Source: Comamonadaceae bacterium
GTDB taxonomy: Bacteria > Pseudomonadota > Gammaproteobacteria > Burkholderiales > Burkholderiaceae_C
Reading direction: 5' to 3'
Length of the DNA stretch: 64,000 nt
Assembly: GCA_947476465.1 (NCBI GenBank)
Contig: CANJQN010000001.1
Location: 1-64,000 of the forward strand
Shown here: piece after piece, positions 46,489 to 60,715 of the stretch
Layout: each line of letters begins with the position of its first letter
Numbering within the stretch: position 1 is the stretch's first letter
Program-made: the position numbers and the translations under genes
Notes under the pieces: model-generated
The model's database searches: none
What the model was told of the DNA's origin: nothing
What the model saw: the letters and a program-made list of their open reading frames with translations, nothing else

Positions 46489-47679
46489 ATGCACCTGGAG
46501 TTATCGCAGCTGTCGGTTCGCTATGCCGGCCTCGCCCGCGCGGCCGTCGACGCCGTGTCCTTCGGCCTGCCCCATGGCGACATCGGAGTGCTGATCGGCC
46601 CCTCGGGCTGCGGCAAGACCACCCTGCTGCGCGCCATCGCCGGCCTGGAGCCGGTGGCTGGGGGTCAGATCCGCATCAGCGGCCAGGTGGTGAGCGCCGC
46701 CGGCCGCCATGTGCCGGCCGAGGCGCGCCGCATCGGCATGGTGTTCCAGGACTACGCCCTGTTCCCGCACCTGAACGTCGGCCGAAACGTGGCGTTTGGG
46801 ATCGACAAGCTGCCGCGCGGCGAGCGCGCCGCCCGCGTGGCCGAGGTGCTGGCGCTGGTGGGCCTGCCGGGCACCGAAGCCCGCATGCCCCACGAGCTGT
46901 CCGGCGGGCAGCAGCAGCGGGTGGCCCTGGCCCGGGCGTTGGCGCCCAAGCCCGAGTTGCTGCTGCTGGACGAGCCTTTTTCCAACCTCGACGTGGATCT
47001 GCGCGAGCGCCTGGCCCATGAGATCCGCAGCATCCTCAAGGCCGCTGGCGCGACAGCGCTGTTTGTCACCCACGACCAGATGGAGGCCTTTGCCATTGGC
47101 GACGTCATCGGCGTCATGCACGAGGGCCGGCTGCACCAGTGGGACGACGCGTACACGCTCTACCACCGCCCGGCCACGCGCTTCGTGGCGGATTTCATCG
47201 GCCACGGGGTGTTCACGCCGGCCACCATCCGCGAGGTCGACCACAAGGTGGTGGTCGACACGCCCCTGGGCCTGCTGGAGGACATGGGCGAATGCCCCCT
47301 GCCCTGCGCGTTCGCGGGCGGGCAATGCGACGTGCTGCTGCGCGCCGACGACATCGTGCATGACGACGACGCGCCGGTGAAGGCGCAGATCGTGCGCAAA
47401 ACGTTTCGCGGCTCGGAGTTTCTCTACACGCTGCGCCTGGCCAGCGGCCAGACGGTAATGGCCCACGTGCCCAGCCACCATGACCACCACCTCGGCGAGT
47501 GGATCGGCATCCGCGCGCAGGTGGACCATGTGGTCACCTTCGACCGGACCTGCCCGTTGCAGGGGCGCCAGATGTGCCAGATGCCTTGCCAGCAGATGTG
47601 TACCCCCCCGGCGCCGGTGCCGATTGCGCTCCCGGTGACTGCCCCAGCCGCGCTGATTCAGCCACGCACCCCCGGCTGA
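46489..47679 (+). CDS. ferric iron ABC transporter ATP-binding protein (FbpC type)
   Basis: A 396-residue ATPase. Walker A GPSGCGKTTLLRAI, MVFQDYALFPHLNVGRN, signature LSGGQQQRVALARAL, Walker B LLLLDEPFSNLD, His switch FVTHDQMEA, then a TOBE-like C-terminal domain. The last 45 residues add a cysteine cluster C-x7-C-x3-C-x3-C (TCPLQGRQMCQMPCQQMC) and a Pro/Ala tail that I do not know from other FbpC proteins. Confidence 0.88.
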   Translation: MHLELSQLSVRYAGLARAAVDAVSFGLPHGDIGVLIGPSGCGKTTLLRAIAGLEPVAGGQIRISGQVVSAAGRHVPAEARRIGMVFQDYALFPHLNVGRNVAFGIDKLPRGERAARVAEVLALVGLPGTEARMPHELSGGQQQRVALARALAPKPELLLLDEPFSNLDVDLRERLAHEIRSILKAAGATALFVTHDQMEAFAIGDVIGVMHEGRLHQWDDAYTLYHRPATRFVADFIGHGVFTPATIREVDHKVVVDTPLGLLEDMGECPLPCAFAGGQCDVLLRADDIVHDDDAPVKAQIVRKTFRGSEFLYTLRLASGQTVMAHVPSHHDHHLGEWIGIRAQVDHVVTFDRTCPLQGRQMCQMPCQQMCTPPAPVPIALPVTAPAALIQPRTPG

Positions 47680-47828
47680 CTGGCCTGCGTCCCGTTAGTC
47701 CCGCCGCGTTCGGCGCGGGTTGCAGCAGGCCAATCCGGCATTGGCCCGTCCGTATTTCTGTCCAGAGTTCACCCTGGCCGTGGCGGCCGTGCGCCCGCAG
47801 CTTCGCATCGCGGTGCCGGAGTCGAACC

Positions 47829-48044
47829 ATGTCACCACCGGTGTGTCTCCTTTTTGAAAATTCCGGCGGCCTGCCGCTGGTGGAAGGCTGGGTCACGCGG
47901 CCGGCGCTGGCAACCGCACTTCAGGGGGCACGCCGCCAGGCGCGTGCCTGGTGGCGCGAGTCGGGCCTGCTCCAGCCGGTGCGGCGCGACCTGTTCCCCT
48001 GGCTGCGACGCGCTGGCGCTGTCGCGACGAGGATTCCGCTTTGA
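47829..48044 (+). CDS. small hypothetical protein
   Basis: A 71-codon frame MSPPVCLLFENSGGLPLVEG with Trp- and Arg-rich second half (ARAWWRESGLLQPVRRDLFP). Third codon positions are strongly GC, like real genes here. No clear RBS and no family recognised. It could also be a remnant. The stretch 47680-47828 before it holds only a GC hairpin near 47700-47719 without a T-run. Confidence 0.4.
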   Translation: MSPPVCLLFENSGGLPLVEGWVTRPALATALQGARRQARAWWRESGLLQPVRRDLFPWLRRAGAVATRIPL

Positions 48045-48098
48045 TCGGCCCTGTGTTCAATATCAGCCGGCGCTCACCGCGAAACAGACGCCAGGCGC

Positions 48099-48839
48099 TC
48101 AGGGCGTGGACCGAAGCGCCTGCACCGCCTCGCGCAGCGCCTGCGCCCAGTCGCGCCGGCCGCGCCCGTCAGCACGCTGCAACGTTCCGTAGCGCACCAC
48201 GGCCACCACTGGCGGCCCGGTGAGCGTGCGCCAGATCGACCCCACCAGGGTGTCGTCGTCGATGTACAGCGGCCCGCGCGCCGCCTGGCGGGTGGCCGCT
48301 TCGAGGTAGTCCAGCGCCACCGGCTGCACCGGCGCGTCGGCGGTGATGGCGGCCTGCAGCAAGTTGGCGTGAAAAGGCAGCACGTCTTGGCCGTCGCTGG
48401 TGGTGCCCTCGGGGAACACGGCCAGCACATCGCCCGCGCGCAAGGCCTGCGCCATGTGGTGCACCACGCGCAGGGCGTCGCGGCGCGACTCGCGTTCGAT
48501 GAACAGGGTGCCCGCCCCGCTGGCCAGCCGGCCGATGATCGGCCAGTGGTGCACCTCGGCCTTGGACACAAAGCGGCAGTGCCGTCCGGCATGCAGCACG
48601 GTGATGTCAAGCCAGGACAGGTGGTTGGCCACCATCAGTACCGGCCCGGCATCGACCGGCGCGCCGTGCACCTCGAGCCTGATGCCGACCACCCGCAGCA
48701 GGCCGGCGGCCCAGGCCTGCACCCGGTCCTGGCGCTGCGCCTCGGACAGGCGCGGAAACACGAACACGATGGTGAACAGGCCGCCCAGCGCATGGGCCAG
48801 CCCACGCAGAAAGCGGGCGGTGGCGACCGCCAGCTTCAT
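48099..48839 (-). CDS. lysophospholipid acyltransferase (PlsC family)
   Basis: A 246-residue membrane acyltransferase. N-terminal hydrophobic helix (LGGLFTIVFVF), catalytic NHLSWLD (HX4D) near residue 73, and FPEGTTSDG acyl-acceptor motif. It transfers acyl groups to lysophospholipid. Last gene of the pyr operon; start overlaps the dihydroorotase-like stop (ATGA). Confidence 0.88.
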   Translation of the reverse strand: MKLAVATARFLRGLAHALGGLFTIVFVFPRLSEAQRQDRVQAWAAGLLRVVGIRLEVHGAPVDAGPVLMVANHLSWLDITVLHAGRHCRFVSKAEVHHWPIIGRLASGAGTLFIERESRRDALRVVHHMAQALRAGDVLAVFPEGTTSDGQDVLPFHANLLQAAITADAPVQPVALDYLEAATRQAARGPLYIDDDTLVGSIWRTLTGPPVVAVVRYGTLQRADGRGRRDWAQALREAVQALRSTP

Positions 48840-50146
48840 GCTGGCGTGCCGGCGCGCGCCTCAAACGCGATCTGGCCGCCGACGATGGTGCAGCGCACCC
48901 GCCCGGGCAGCTCATAACCCGAAAAGGGCGTGTGCTTGCCTTGGCTGCGCAGGGATTCGCTGGAAACCGTCCAGTGGGCCTGGGGGTCGAACACGCACAC
49001 ATCGGCCACGCCACCTTCGACCAGCTTGCCGCAGCTGGCCTGCAAGGTGCCCAGTGCAGCGCCGAGCACGCGCGCGGGTTCGGCGCTGACGGCCGCCAGC
49101 GCGCGCGCCAGGGGCACCGCGTCCTGCTGCTGCCACTTGAGCGCCAAGCCGAGCAGCATCTCCAGGCCGGTGGCGCCGGGTTCGGCCTCGGCGAAGGGCA
49201 AGGTCTTGGCGTCTTCGTCGACCGGCGTGTGGTCGGACACCAGGGCATCGACCGTGCCATCGGCCAGCGCGGCGCGCAAGGCATCGCGGTCGCGCTGCTG
49301 GCGCAGCGGCGGGTTCAGGCGCATGCGGCTGTCGAAGTAGCCGATGTCGGTATCGGTCAGGTGCAGCGAGTTGATGCTCACATCGCAGGTGACCGGCAGG
49401 CCCTGGGCCTTGGCCTGGCGCACCAGCTCGATACCGGCGGCGCTGCTGATGCGGCACAGGTGCACCCGGGCGCCGGTGGACTTCATCAGCTCGAACAGGG
49501 TGTGCAATGCGATGGTCTCGGCCGCCACCGGCACGCCCGACAGGCCCAGCCGCGTGGCCAGCGGGCCGCTGGCGGCCACGCCCTTGCCCAGGTGCAACTC
49601 CTGCGGGCGCAACCACACCGAATAGCCGTAGGTGGCCGCGTACTGCAAGGCGCGCTGCATCACCTGGGTGTTGCCCAGGGGCACCTCGGCCTGCGAGAAG
49701 CCGACGCAGCCGGCCTCGGTGAGCTCGGCCATCTCGGTGAGCACCTCGCCCGCCAGGCCGCGGGTGAGCGCACCCAGCGGGAACACCCGCGACTGATGCA
49801 GTTTTTCGGCACGCATCTTGAGCATCTCGACCAGGCCGGGCTCGTCAAGCACCGGGTCGGTGTCGGGCGGGCACACCACGCTGGTGACGCCGCCGGCCAC
49901 GGCTGCGGCCATCTCGCTTTCCAGCATGCCTTCGTGCTCGTAGCCGGGCTCGCGCAGGCGCACGGCCAGGTCGACCAGGCCGGGCATGACGATGCAGCCC
50001 GTGGCGTCGATCACCTTGTTGGGCGCGAAGCCCTGGGGCATGCCGTCCATGGCGACGATGCGCCCGGCGGCGATGGTGATGTCGCATACCGCGTCCCGTC
50101 CGCTGGCGGGATCGATCACACGGCCGTTCTTGATTAGCAGTTTCAT
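48836..50146 (-). CDS. pyrX: dihydroorotase-like pseudoenzyme (PyrX/PyrC')
   Basis: A 436-residue amidohydrolase-fold protein. The metal-binding HxH of active dihydroorotases (DxHxHxREPG) is replaced: GLVDLAVRLREPG has Ala and Arg instead of His. Other metal His positions also differ (WLRPQE, LCRISS), while SDHTP remains. This matches the inactive PyrC' subunit that in Pseudomonas binds aspartate transcarbamoylase and is needed for its assembly. It sits directly after pyrB. The true dihydroorotase must be elsewhere. Confidence 0.9.
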   Translation of the reverse strand: MKLLIKNGRVIDPASGRDAVCDITIAAGRIVAMDGMPQGFAPNKVIDATGCIVMPGLVDLAVRLREPGYEHEGMLESEMAAAVAGGVTSVVCPPDTDPVLDEPGLVEMLKMRAEKLHQSRVFPLGALTRGLAGEVLTEMAELTEAGCVGFSQAEVPLGNTQVMQRALQYAATYGYSVWLRPQELHLGKGVAASGPLATRLGLSGVPVAAETIALHTLFELMKSTGARVHLCRISSAAGIELVRQAKAQGLPVTCDVSINSLHLTDTDIGYFDSRMRLNPPLRQQRDRDALRAALADGTVDALVSDHTPVDEDAKTLPFAEAEPGATGLEMLLGLALKWQQQDAVPLARALAAVSAEPARVLGAALGTLQASCGKLVEGGVADVCVFDPQAHWTVSSESLRSQGKHTPFSGYELPGRVRCTIVGGQIAFEARAGTPA

Positions 50147-50259
50147 TGGCGTTGGTTCCCAGATCGGGGGCCACCGCGGAACCGGCTTTGCCGGGCCGCC
50201 AGTGGCGCCCCCTTGAGGGGGAGGCGGCCGAAGGCCGCTTCGGGGGTGGGTCTGTTCAT
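50143..50259 (-). repeat. family-3 repeat, mini-ORF at pyrB/pyrX junction
   Basis: A GC-rich element with several hairpins on the minus strand (GCGGCCTTCGGCCGC, CCCCCTCAAGGGGG, CCGGCAAAGCCGG). ATGAA occurs at both ends. It is open for 38 codons ([17 protein letters not shown]...). Its ATG overlaps the pyrB stop and its TGA overlaps the pyrX ATG, as at family-1 sites, although the sequence is unrelated. Confidence 0.85.
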
Positions 50260-51218
50260 GCCTCGTTGCCGGCCACGATACTCATCACCGCCATCCGCAC
50301 CGCGATGCCGAAGGTGACCTGCGGCAGGATCACGCTGTGCTTGCCGTCGACCACAGCCGAATCGATCTCGACCCCTCGGTTGATCGGCCCCGGGTGCATG
50401 ACGATCGCGTCGGGCTTGGCCAGCCGCAGCTTCTCGGGCGTCAGGCCGAAGGTCTTGAAGAACTCCTGCGAGCTGGGCAGCAATGCGCCGGACATGCGCT
50501 CGTTTTGCAGGCGCAGCATGATGATGACGTCGCAGCCCTTGATGCCCTCTTCCAGGTTATGGAACACGCGCACGCCCATCTGCGACATGTCGCCGGGCAC
50601 CAGGGTCTTGGGGCCCACCACACGCACCTGCGCGCAGCCCAGGGTGGTCAGGGCGTGGATGTCGGAGCGGGCCACGCGCGAGTGGAGCACGTCGCCGACG
50701 ATGGCCACCGTGAGGTTGGAAAAATCCTTCTTGTAGTGCCGGATGGTGTACATGTCCAGCAGCCCCTGCGTGGGGTGGGCATGGCGTCCGTCGCCGGCGT
50801 TGATCACGTGAACATGCGGCGCCACGTGCTGGGCGATGAGGTAGGGCGCGCCCGACTCGCTGTGGCGCACCACGAACATGTCGGCGGCCATGGCCGAGAG
50901 GTTGGCGATGGTGTCCAGCAGTGACTCGCCCTTGGCCGCCGAGGAGCGCGCGATGTCCAGGTTGATCACGTCAGCGGACAGGCGCGTGGCCGCGATCTCG
51001 AAGGTGGTGCGGGTGCGGGTGCTGTTCTCGAAGAACAGGTTAAACACGCTCTTGCCGCGCAGCAGCGGCACCTTTTTCACCTCCCGGTCGCTCACGCTGG
51101 CGAAGGTGGCGGCGGTGTCCAGGATGTGGGTGATGATGTCCCGAGGCAGACCCTCGGTGGACAGCAGGTGGATCAGCTCGCCGTGGCCGTTCAACTGCGG
51201 ATTGCGTTTGTGCAGCAT
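50256..51218 (-). CDS. pyrB: aspartate carbamoyltransferase catalytic subunit
   Basis: A 320-residue enzyme of pyrimidine synthesis (carbamoyl phosphate + aspartate). [19 protein letters not shown] is the carbamoyl-phosphate site, with [14 protein letters not shown] and [12 protein letters not shown] also conserved. There is no pyrI; as in Pseudomonas, the partner is the dihydroorotase-like protein encoded next. Confidence 0.96.
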   Translation of the reverse strand: MLHKRNPQLNGHGELIHLLSTEGLPRDIITHILDTAATFASVSDREVKKVPLLRGKSVFNLFFENSTRTRTTFEIAATRLSADVINLDIARSSAAKGESLLDTIANLSAMAADMFVVRHSESGAPYLIAQHVAPHVHVINAGDGRHAHPTQGLLDMYTIRHYKKDFSNLTVAIVGDVLHSRVARSDIHALTTLGCAQVRVVGPKTLVPGDMSQMGVRVFHNLEEGIKGCDVIIMLRLQNERMSGALLPSSQEFFKTFGLTPEKLRLAKPDAIVMHPGPINRGVEIDSAVVDGKHSVILPQVTFGIAVRMAVMSIVAGNEA

Positions 51219-51733
51219 CAGGCGGCCTCCACCTTGAAGCTCAGGGCGCCGTCATCGTCGCGCGCTAGGGCCAGCAACTGTGACAGCGGCAGCGCGATGC
51301 GCGCGGCGGCGAAGTCCGCCTGCACCGGCAGCTCGCGCCCGCCCCGGTCGACCAGCACGGCCAGTTGCACGCTGGCCGGACGGCCATAGTCGAACAGCTC
51401 GTTGAGCACGGCGCGGATGGTGCGGCCGGTGTAGAGCACGTCGTCGAGCAGCACGATGCGCGCGTTGTTCACGTCGAAGGGCAGCTGCGTCTGCTGCCCC
51501 GCGCCAGAGATGCCGCGCCGGGCGAAGTCGTCGCGGTGCATGGCCGAAGAGATCACGCCGTGCTTGCCCGCCAGCCCCAGGTCGGCCTGCAGCCGTTCGG
51601 CCAGCCAGGCCCCGCCGGAGGTGATGCCCACCAACCGGGCGTCGGGCGACATCAGCGCCCGCACGCCCATCAACAGCGCGCCGTACAGGGCTTGCGCGTC
51701 CAGCGGCAGGGGCCCGGCCCCAGGTTCTGTCAT
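51218..51733 (-). CDS. pyrR: PyrR: pyrimidine regulator / uracil phosphoribosyltransferase
   Basis: A 171-residue phosphoribosyltransferase-fold protein. PRPP loop [20 protein letters not shown] and the region HRDDFARRG are as in PyrR. The sequence upstream of the operon shows no obvious attenuator, so enzymatic or indirect control is possible. It overlaps ruvX (ATGA) and pyrB (TGATG). Confidence 0.93.
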   Translation of the reverse strand: MTEPGAGPLPLDAQALYGALLMGVRALMSPDARLVGITSGGAWLAERLQADLGLAGKHGVISSAMHRDDFARRGISGAGQQTQLPFDVNNARIVLLDDVLYTGRTIRAVLNELFDYGRPASVQLAVLVDRGGRELPVQADFAAARIALPLSQLLALARDDDGALSFKVEAA

Positions 51734-52137
51734 GGGATGCTCCTCAGGAATTGTTCAAGGATCACGCAGGCCGCGCCCGCGTCGGCATCGGCCGCGCCGT
51801 TGGCCAGGGCCTCAGTGGTGCTGTAACGCTCGTCCACCTCGTACACCACCAGCCCCAGCTGCGCCCTGAGCTGGCGGGCAAACTTGCGCGCACGGGCCGT
51901 ATTCTCGTGGCTGGCGCCGTCGGGGTGGAAGGGCACGCCCACCACCAGGGCATCAGGCTGCCATTCGCGCACCCGGGCCCGCACCTCGCGCATCCGGTCG
52001 TCGCTGCCCTCGGCACGGATGGTGTGCTGGGGTGTGGCCGCCGCCAGCAGGCGGTTGCCCGAGGCCACCCCCGTGCGCTTGAGGCCAAAGTCGAAAGCGA
52101 GAAAGGTCTGGTGCTGCGCTGGGACGGGCAAGCTCAC
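51730..52137 (-). CDS. ruvX: RuvX/YqgF Holliday-junction resolvase-like / pre-16S rRNA nuclease
   Basis: A 135-residue RNase H-like protein: FLAFDFGLKRTGVASG with the catalytic Asp, VVGVPFHPDG, and the C-terminal DERYSTTEA and DAGAACVILEQFL. It matures 16S rRNA 5' ends in E. coli. GTG start overlaps the algH-like stop. The order yqgE-ruvX-pyrR-pyrB matches Pseudomonas. Confidence 0.93.
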   Translation of the reverse strand: MSLPVPAQHQTFLAFDFGLKRTGVASGNRLLAAATPQHTIRAEGSDDRMREVRARVREWQPDALVVGVPFHPDGASHENTARARKFARQLRAQLGLVVYEVDERYSTTEALANGAADADAGAACVILEQFLRSIP

Positions 52138-52733
52138 GCGTGCCCCGCATCGCGCGACAGCATCCAGGACTCCAGCCCCAGCAGCTTCAGGGCCTTGTCG
52201 TAGCGCTGGTCCACCGGGGTGTCGAAGATGACGCTGGCGTCGGCATCGACAGTGATCCAGCTGTTTTCCGCCAGTTCGGATTCGAGCTGGCCCTCGCCCC
52301 ACTGCGAGTAGCCCAGCGAGATCAGCACCTTGCGCGGGCCGGCGCCGGTGGAAAGCGCCTCCAGCACGTCTTTGGAAGTGGTCATCTCCAGCCCGCCGGG
52401 GATGGTCATGGTGGAGGCGTAGACGGCTTCCTCGGGCTTGTCGGCGCCGGTGAACACCGGCTCGTGCAGCACGAAGCCTCGCTCGGTGGCGACTGGCCCG
52501 CCGTGGAACACCGGCGCTGCGACCAGGTCGGCGCGGCCCAGCGGCAGCTCGACCTTGTCGAACAGGTGCTTGACGTTGATGTCGCTAGGCTTGTTGATCA
52601 CGATGCCCAGGGCGCCTCGGGCGCTGTGTTCGCACATGTAGACCACGCTGCGGGCGAATCGCTCGTCTTCCATGCCCGGCCAGGCGATCAGGAAATGATG
52701 CGTCAGATTGATGAGGTCGGCATCGGCGGGCAT
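52134..52733 (-). CDS. YqgE/AlgH family protein
   Basis: A 199-residue protein: NLTHHFLIAWPGMEDERFARSVVYMCEH, GALGIVINKP, FHGGPVATERGFVLH, GYSQWGEGQLESELAENSWI. First gene of the pyr operon; molecular role unsettled. Start at 52733 (MPADADL); the longer frame runs into the divergent photolyase gene. Confidence 0.92.
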   Translation of the reverse strand: MPADADLINLTHHFLIAWPGMEDERFARSVVYMCEHSARGALGIVINKPSDINVKHLFDKVELPLGRADLVAAPVFHGGPVATERGFVLHEPVFTGADKPEEAVYASTMTIPGGLEMTTSKDVLEALSTGAGPRKVLISLGYSQWGEGQLESELAENSWITVDADASVIFDTPVDQRYDKALKLLGLESWMLSRDAGHA

Positions 52734-52767
52734 GATCGCGATTTTACGCACCCCCGAGCAATCATCG

Positions 52768-54267
52768 ATGAGACCGGCCTCCCACGACAAGAACTATGCC
52801 GCCGGCCTGATGTGGTTTCGCCGCGACCTGCGATGCCACGACAACGCCGCCCTGTACCGGGCCCTGCGCGCCTGCCGCCAGCTGCATTGCGTGTTCGTGT
52901 TCGACCGGGCCATCCTCGATGGCCTGCCGCGCGCCGACCGGCGGGTGGAGTTCATCCGCGAGTCGCTGGTGCAACTCGATGCCAGACTGCGCGAGCTCGC
53001 GGGCACGCCGGCGGCCGGCCTGATCGTGCGGCATGCGGTGGCTGTCCACGAGATTCCCCGGCTGGCACGGGAGCTGGGCGTGCAGGCGGTGTTCGCCGCC
53101 CACGACGACGAGCCCGCCGCGCTGGGGCGCGACGCCGCCGTGCGTGGCGCGCTGGCCGACGCCGGCATCGCGCTGCACACCACCAAGGACCACGTGATCT
53201 TCGAGCGCCAGGAAGTGCTGACGCAAGCCGGGCGGCCCTATTCGGTGTTCACCCCCTACCGCAATGCCTGGCGCGCCAAGCTCGACAGCTTCTACCTCAA
53301 GGCCTACCCGGTGCGCGCCCACGCCGCCGCGCTGGCGCCACGCCAAGCGGCGCACCAGCGGCCGGTGCCCACCTTGGCCGAGATCGGCTTCGAGCCGACC
53401 AACCTGTCGGCCCTGGCGCTGCCGCCCGGCATGGAAGGCGGCCAGCGGCTGCTGGAAGACTTCCTCACCCGCATCGACGCCTACCGCGAGCAGCGCGACC
53501 ACCCTGCCCTGCGCGGCCCCAGCTACCTGAGCGTGCACCTGCGCTTTGGCACGGTGTCCATCCGCGAGCTGGCGCGCCGGGCGCATGAACGCGAGCAGCA
53601 GAGCAGCCCCGGGGCCACGACCTGGCTGGACGAGCTGATCTGGCGCGATTTCTACATGCAGGTGCTGGCCAATTTCCCGCACGTGTCCGATGGGCAAGGC
53701 CACAGCCACAGCTTTCGCCGCGAGTACGACGCCATCCGCTGGGAGCGCGGCGCCCACGCCGACGCCCTGTTCGCCGCCTGGTGCGAGGGCCGCACCGGCT
53801 ACCCGCTGGTCGACGCCGCCATGGCCCAGCTGAACCAGACCGGCTACATGCACAACCGGCTTCGCATGGTCACCGCCTGCTTCCTGTCCAAGGACCTGGG
53901 CATCGACTGGCGGCGCGGCGAGCGCTATTTCGCGCAGCACCTCAACGACTTCGACCTGGCGTCCAACAACGGCGGCTGGCAATGGGCCAGTTCCTCGGGC
54001 TGCGACGCACAGCCGTACTTTCGCATCTTCAATCCGGTCAGCCAGAGCCGCAAGTTCGATCCGCAGGGCAAGTTCATCCTGCGCTACCTACCGCAGCTGG
54101 CGGACCTGCCGGCGGCGGCCCTGCACGAGCCCTGGACCACCGCGCCGCTGGAACTGGCGGCGGCGGGCGTGGTGCTGGGGCGCGACTACCCGCTGCCGGT
54201 GGTGGACCACGCGGTGGCACGCGAGCAGACCTTGAAACGGTATGCGGTGGTGAAGAAGGCAGCTTGA
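52768..54267 (+). CDS. phr: deoxyribodipyrimidine photolyase (class I CPD)
   Basis: A 499-residue FAD enzyme that uses light to repair pyrimidine dimers. N-terminal antenna domain (LMWFRRDLRCHDNAAL), FAD-binding domain (TWLDELIWRDFYMQVL, GYPLVDAAMAQLNQTGYMHN, NNGGWQWASSSGCDAQPYFR). The ATG at 52768 gives a short lead. It is divergent from the algH-like gene across 34 bp. Confidence 0.95.
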   Translation: MRPASHDKNYAAGLMWFRRDLRCHDNAALYRALRACRQLHCVFVFDRAILDGLPRADRRVEFIRESLVQLDARLRELAGTPAAGLIVRHAVAVHEIPRLARELGVQAVFAAHDDEPAALGRDAAVRGALADAGIALHTTKDHVIFERQEVLTQAGRPYSVFTPYRNAWRAKLDSFYLKAYPVRAHAAALAPRQAAHQRPVPTLAEIGFEPTNLSALALPPGMEGGQRLLEDFLTRIDAYREQRDHPALRGPSYLSVHLRFGTVSIRELARRAHEREQQSSPGATTWLDELIWRDFYMQVLANFPHVSDGQGHSHSFRREYDAIRWERGAHADALFAAWCEGRTGYPLVDAAMAQLNQTGYMHNRLRMVTACFLSKDLGIDWRRGERYFAQHLNDFDLASNNGGWQWASSSGCDAQPYFRIFNPVSQSRKFDPQGKFILRYLPQLADLPAAALHEPWTTAPLELAAAGVVLGRDYPLPVVDHAVAREQTLKRYAVVKKAA

Positions 54268-54306
54268 GCGCCGCGCGCAGGGCACGCACGCGGTGAACAG
54301 CAAGCG

Positions 54307-54996
54307 TCAGGACTTGGACGGTTCCTGGAGATCAGCGGCGCGAAGCTGCGGGTCAACCTTGGCAGCGACGCCTTGTGCGAGCAGCACCCTGGCGATCATG
54401 GAGCATGTGCCGGGCGCGGCGACGTCGACCGTGAGCACAAGCACCTCGAAGCCGGCGCGCCCGACCCGCTCGACCAGGGGCTCGATGCGATCGGCCTCGC
54501 CCGGCAGGTACGCCTGGAACCATCGCCCCGGCGCCTCCTGCGCCACGCGTTCGAGCTTTGTCAGCGACGCGGCGCTCACGATCGACGGGATGCCGGCGGC
54601 TTGCGCGGCGCGGGCCAGGACCACATCGCCGTCGTAGGCGGCCAGGGCGCTGCTGCCCATCGGGGCAATGCCGAACGGGTGGGCGTAGGTCTTTCCGAAA
54701 AGGCTCGCCTGCTGGCTTCGCGTGCTCATGTCGCGAAGCACGCGCGGTACGAGCGCGAGTTCGTCAAAAGCGTCGCTCGCGTCGAAAAACGCGGTCCGCT
54801 TTTCGGCGGCGCCCGCCACATACCCGAAGATCGATTTCGGCAAGTGGCGCTTGGCGGCACGCTCGAAGTCTTCAAGCGCCAGCCTGTCGCGCATCCTGCG
54901 GGCCACGGTGACTTCAGTCCGGGTGGTGATGTGGCCAGGAGCGGTGTTGGGCGAGGTCATCGCCGTCGAGGCGCCGCCGCCGTGCGATACGGACAT
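54307..54996 (-). pseudogene. truncated FMN-dependent alpha-hydroxy acid dehydrogenase
   Basis: A 229-codon frame (start 54996, or 54960). Residues 30-195 match the first half of the lactate/glycolate-oxidase-type TIM barrel (FGYVAGAAEKRTAFFDASDA, HPFGIAPMGSSALAAYDGD, FQAYLPGEADRI, VLVLTVDVAAPG). After TVDVAAPG the sequence departs and stops within 35 codons. The second half, with the catalytic His, Arg and FMN phosphate site, is missing and not found in other frames before phr. Very likely inactive. Confidence 0.8.
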
Positions 54997-55018
54997 GGGC
55001 GAATCCCTTTGCTTGAAT

Positions 55019-60697
<5,679 letters not shown>

Positions 60698-60715
60698 GGG
60701 CGGCGCGACCAGGGT

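Noticed and set aside
47700..47719. Terminator after the iron ATPase gene
   Set aside because: A good GC hairpin (CCCGCCGCG...GCGCGGG) but no T-run follows.
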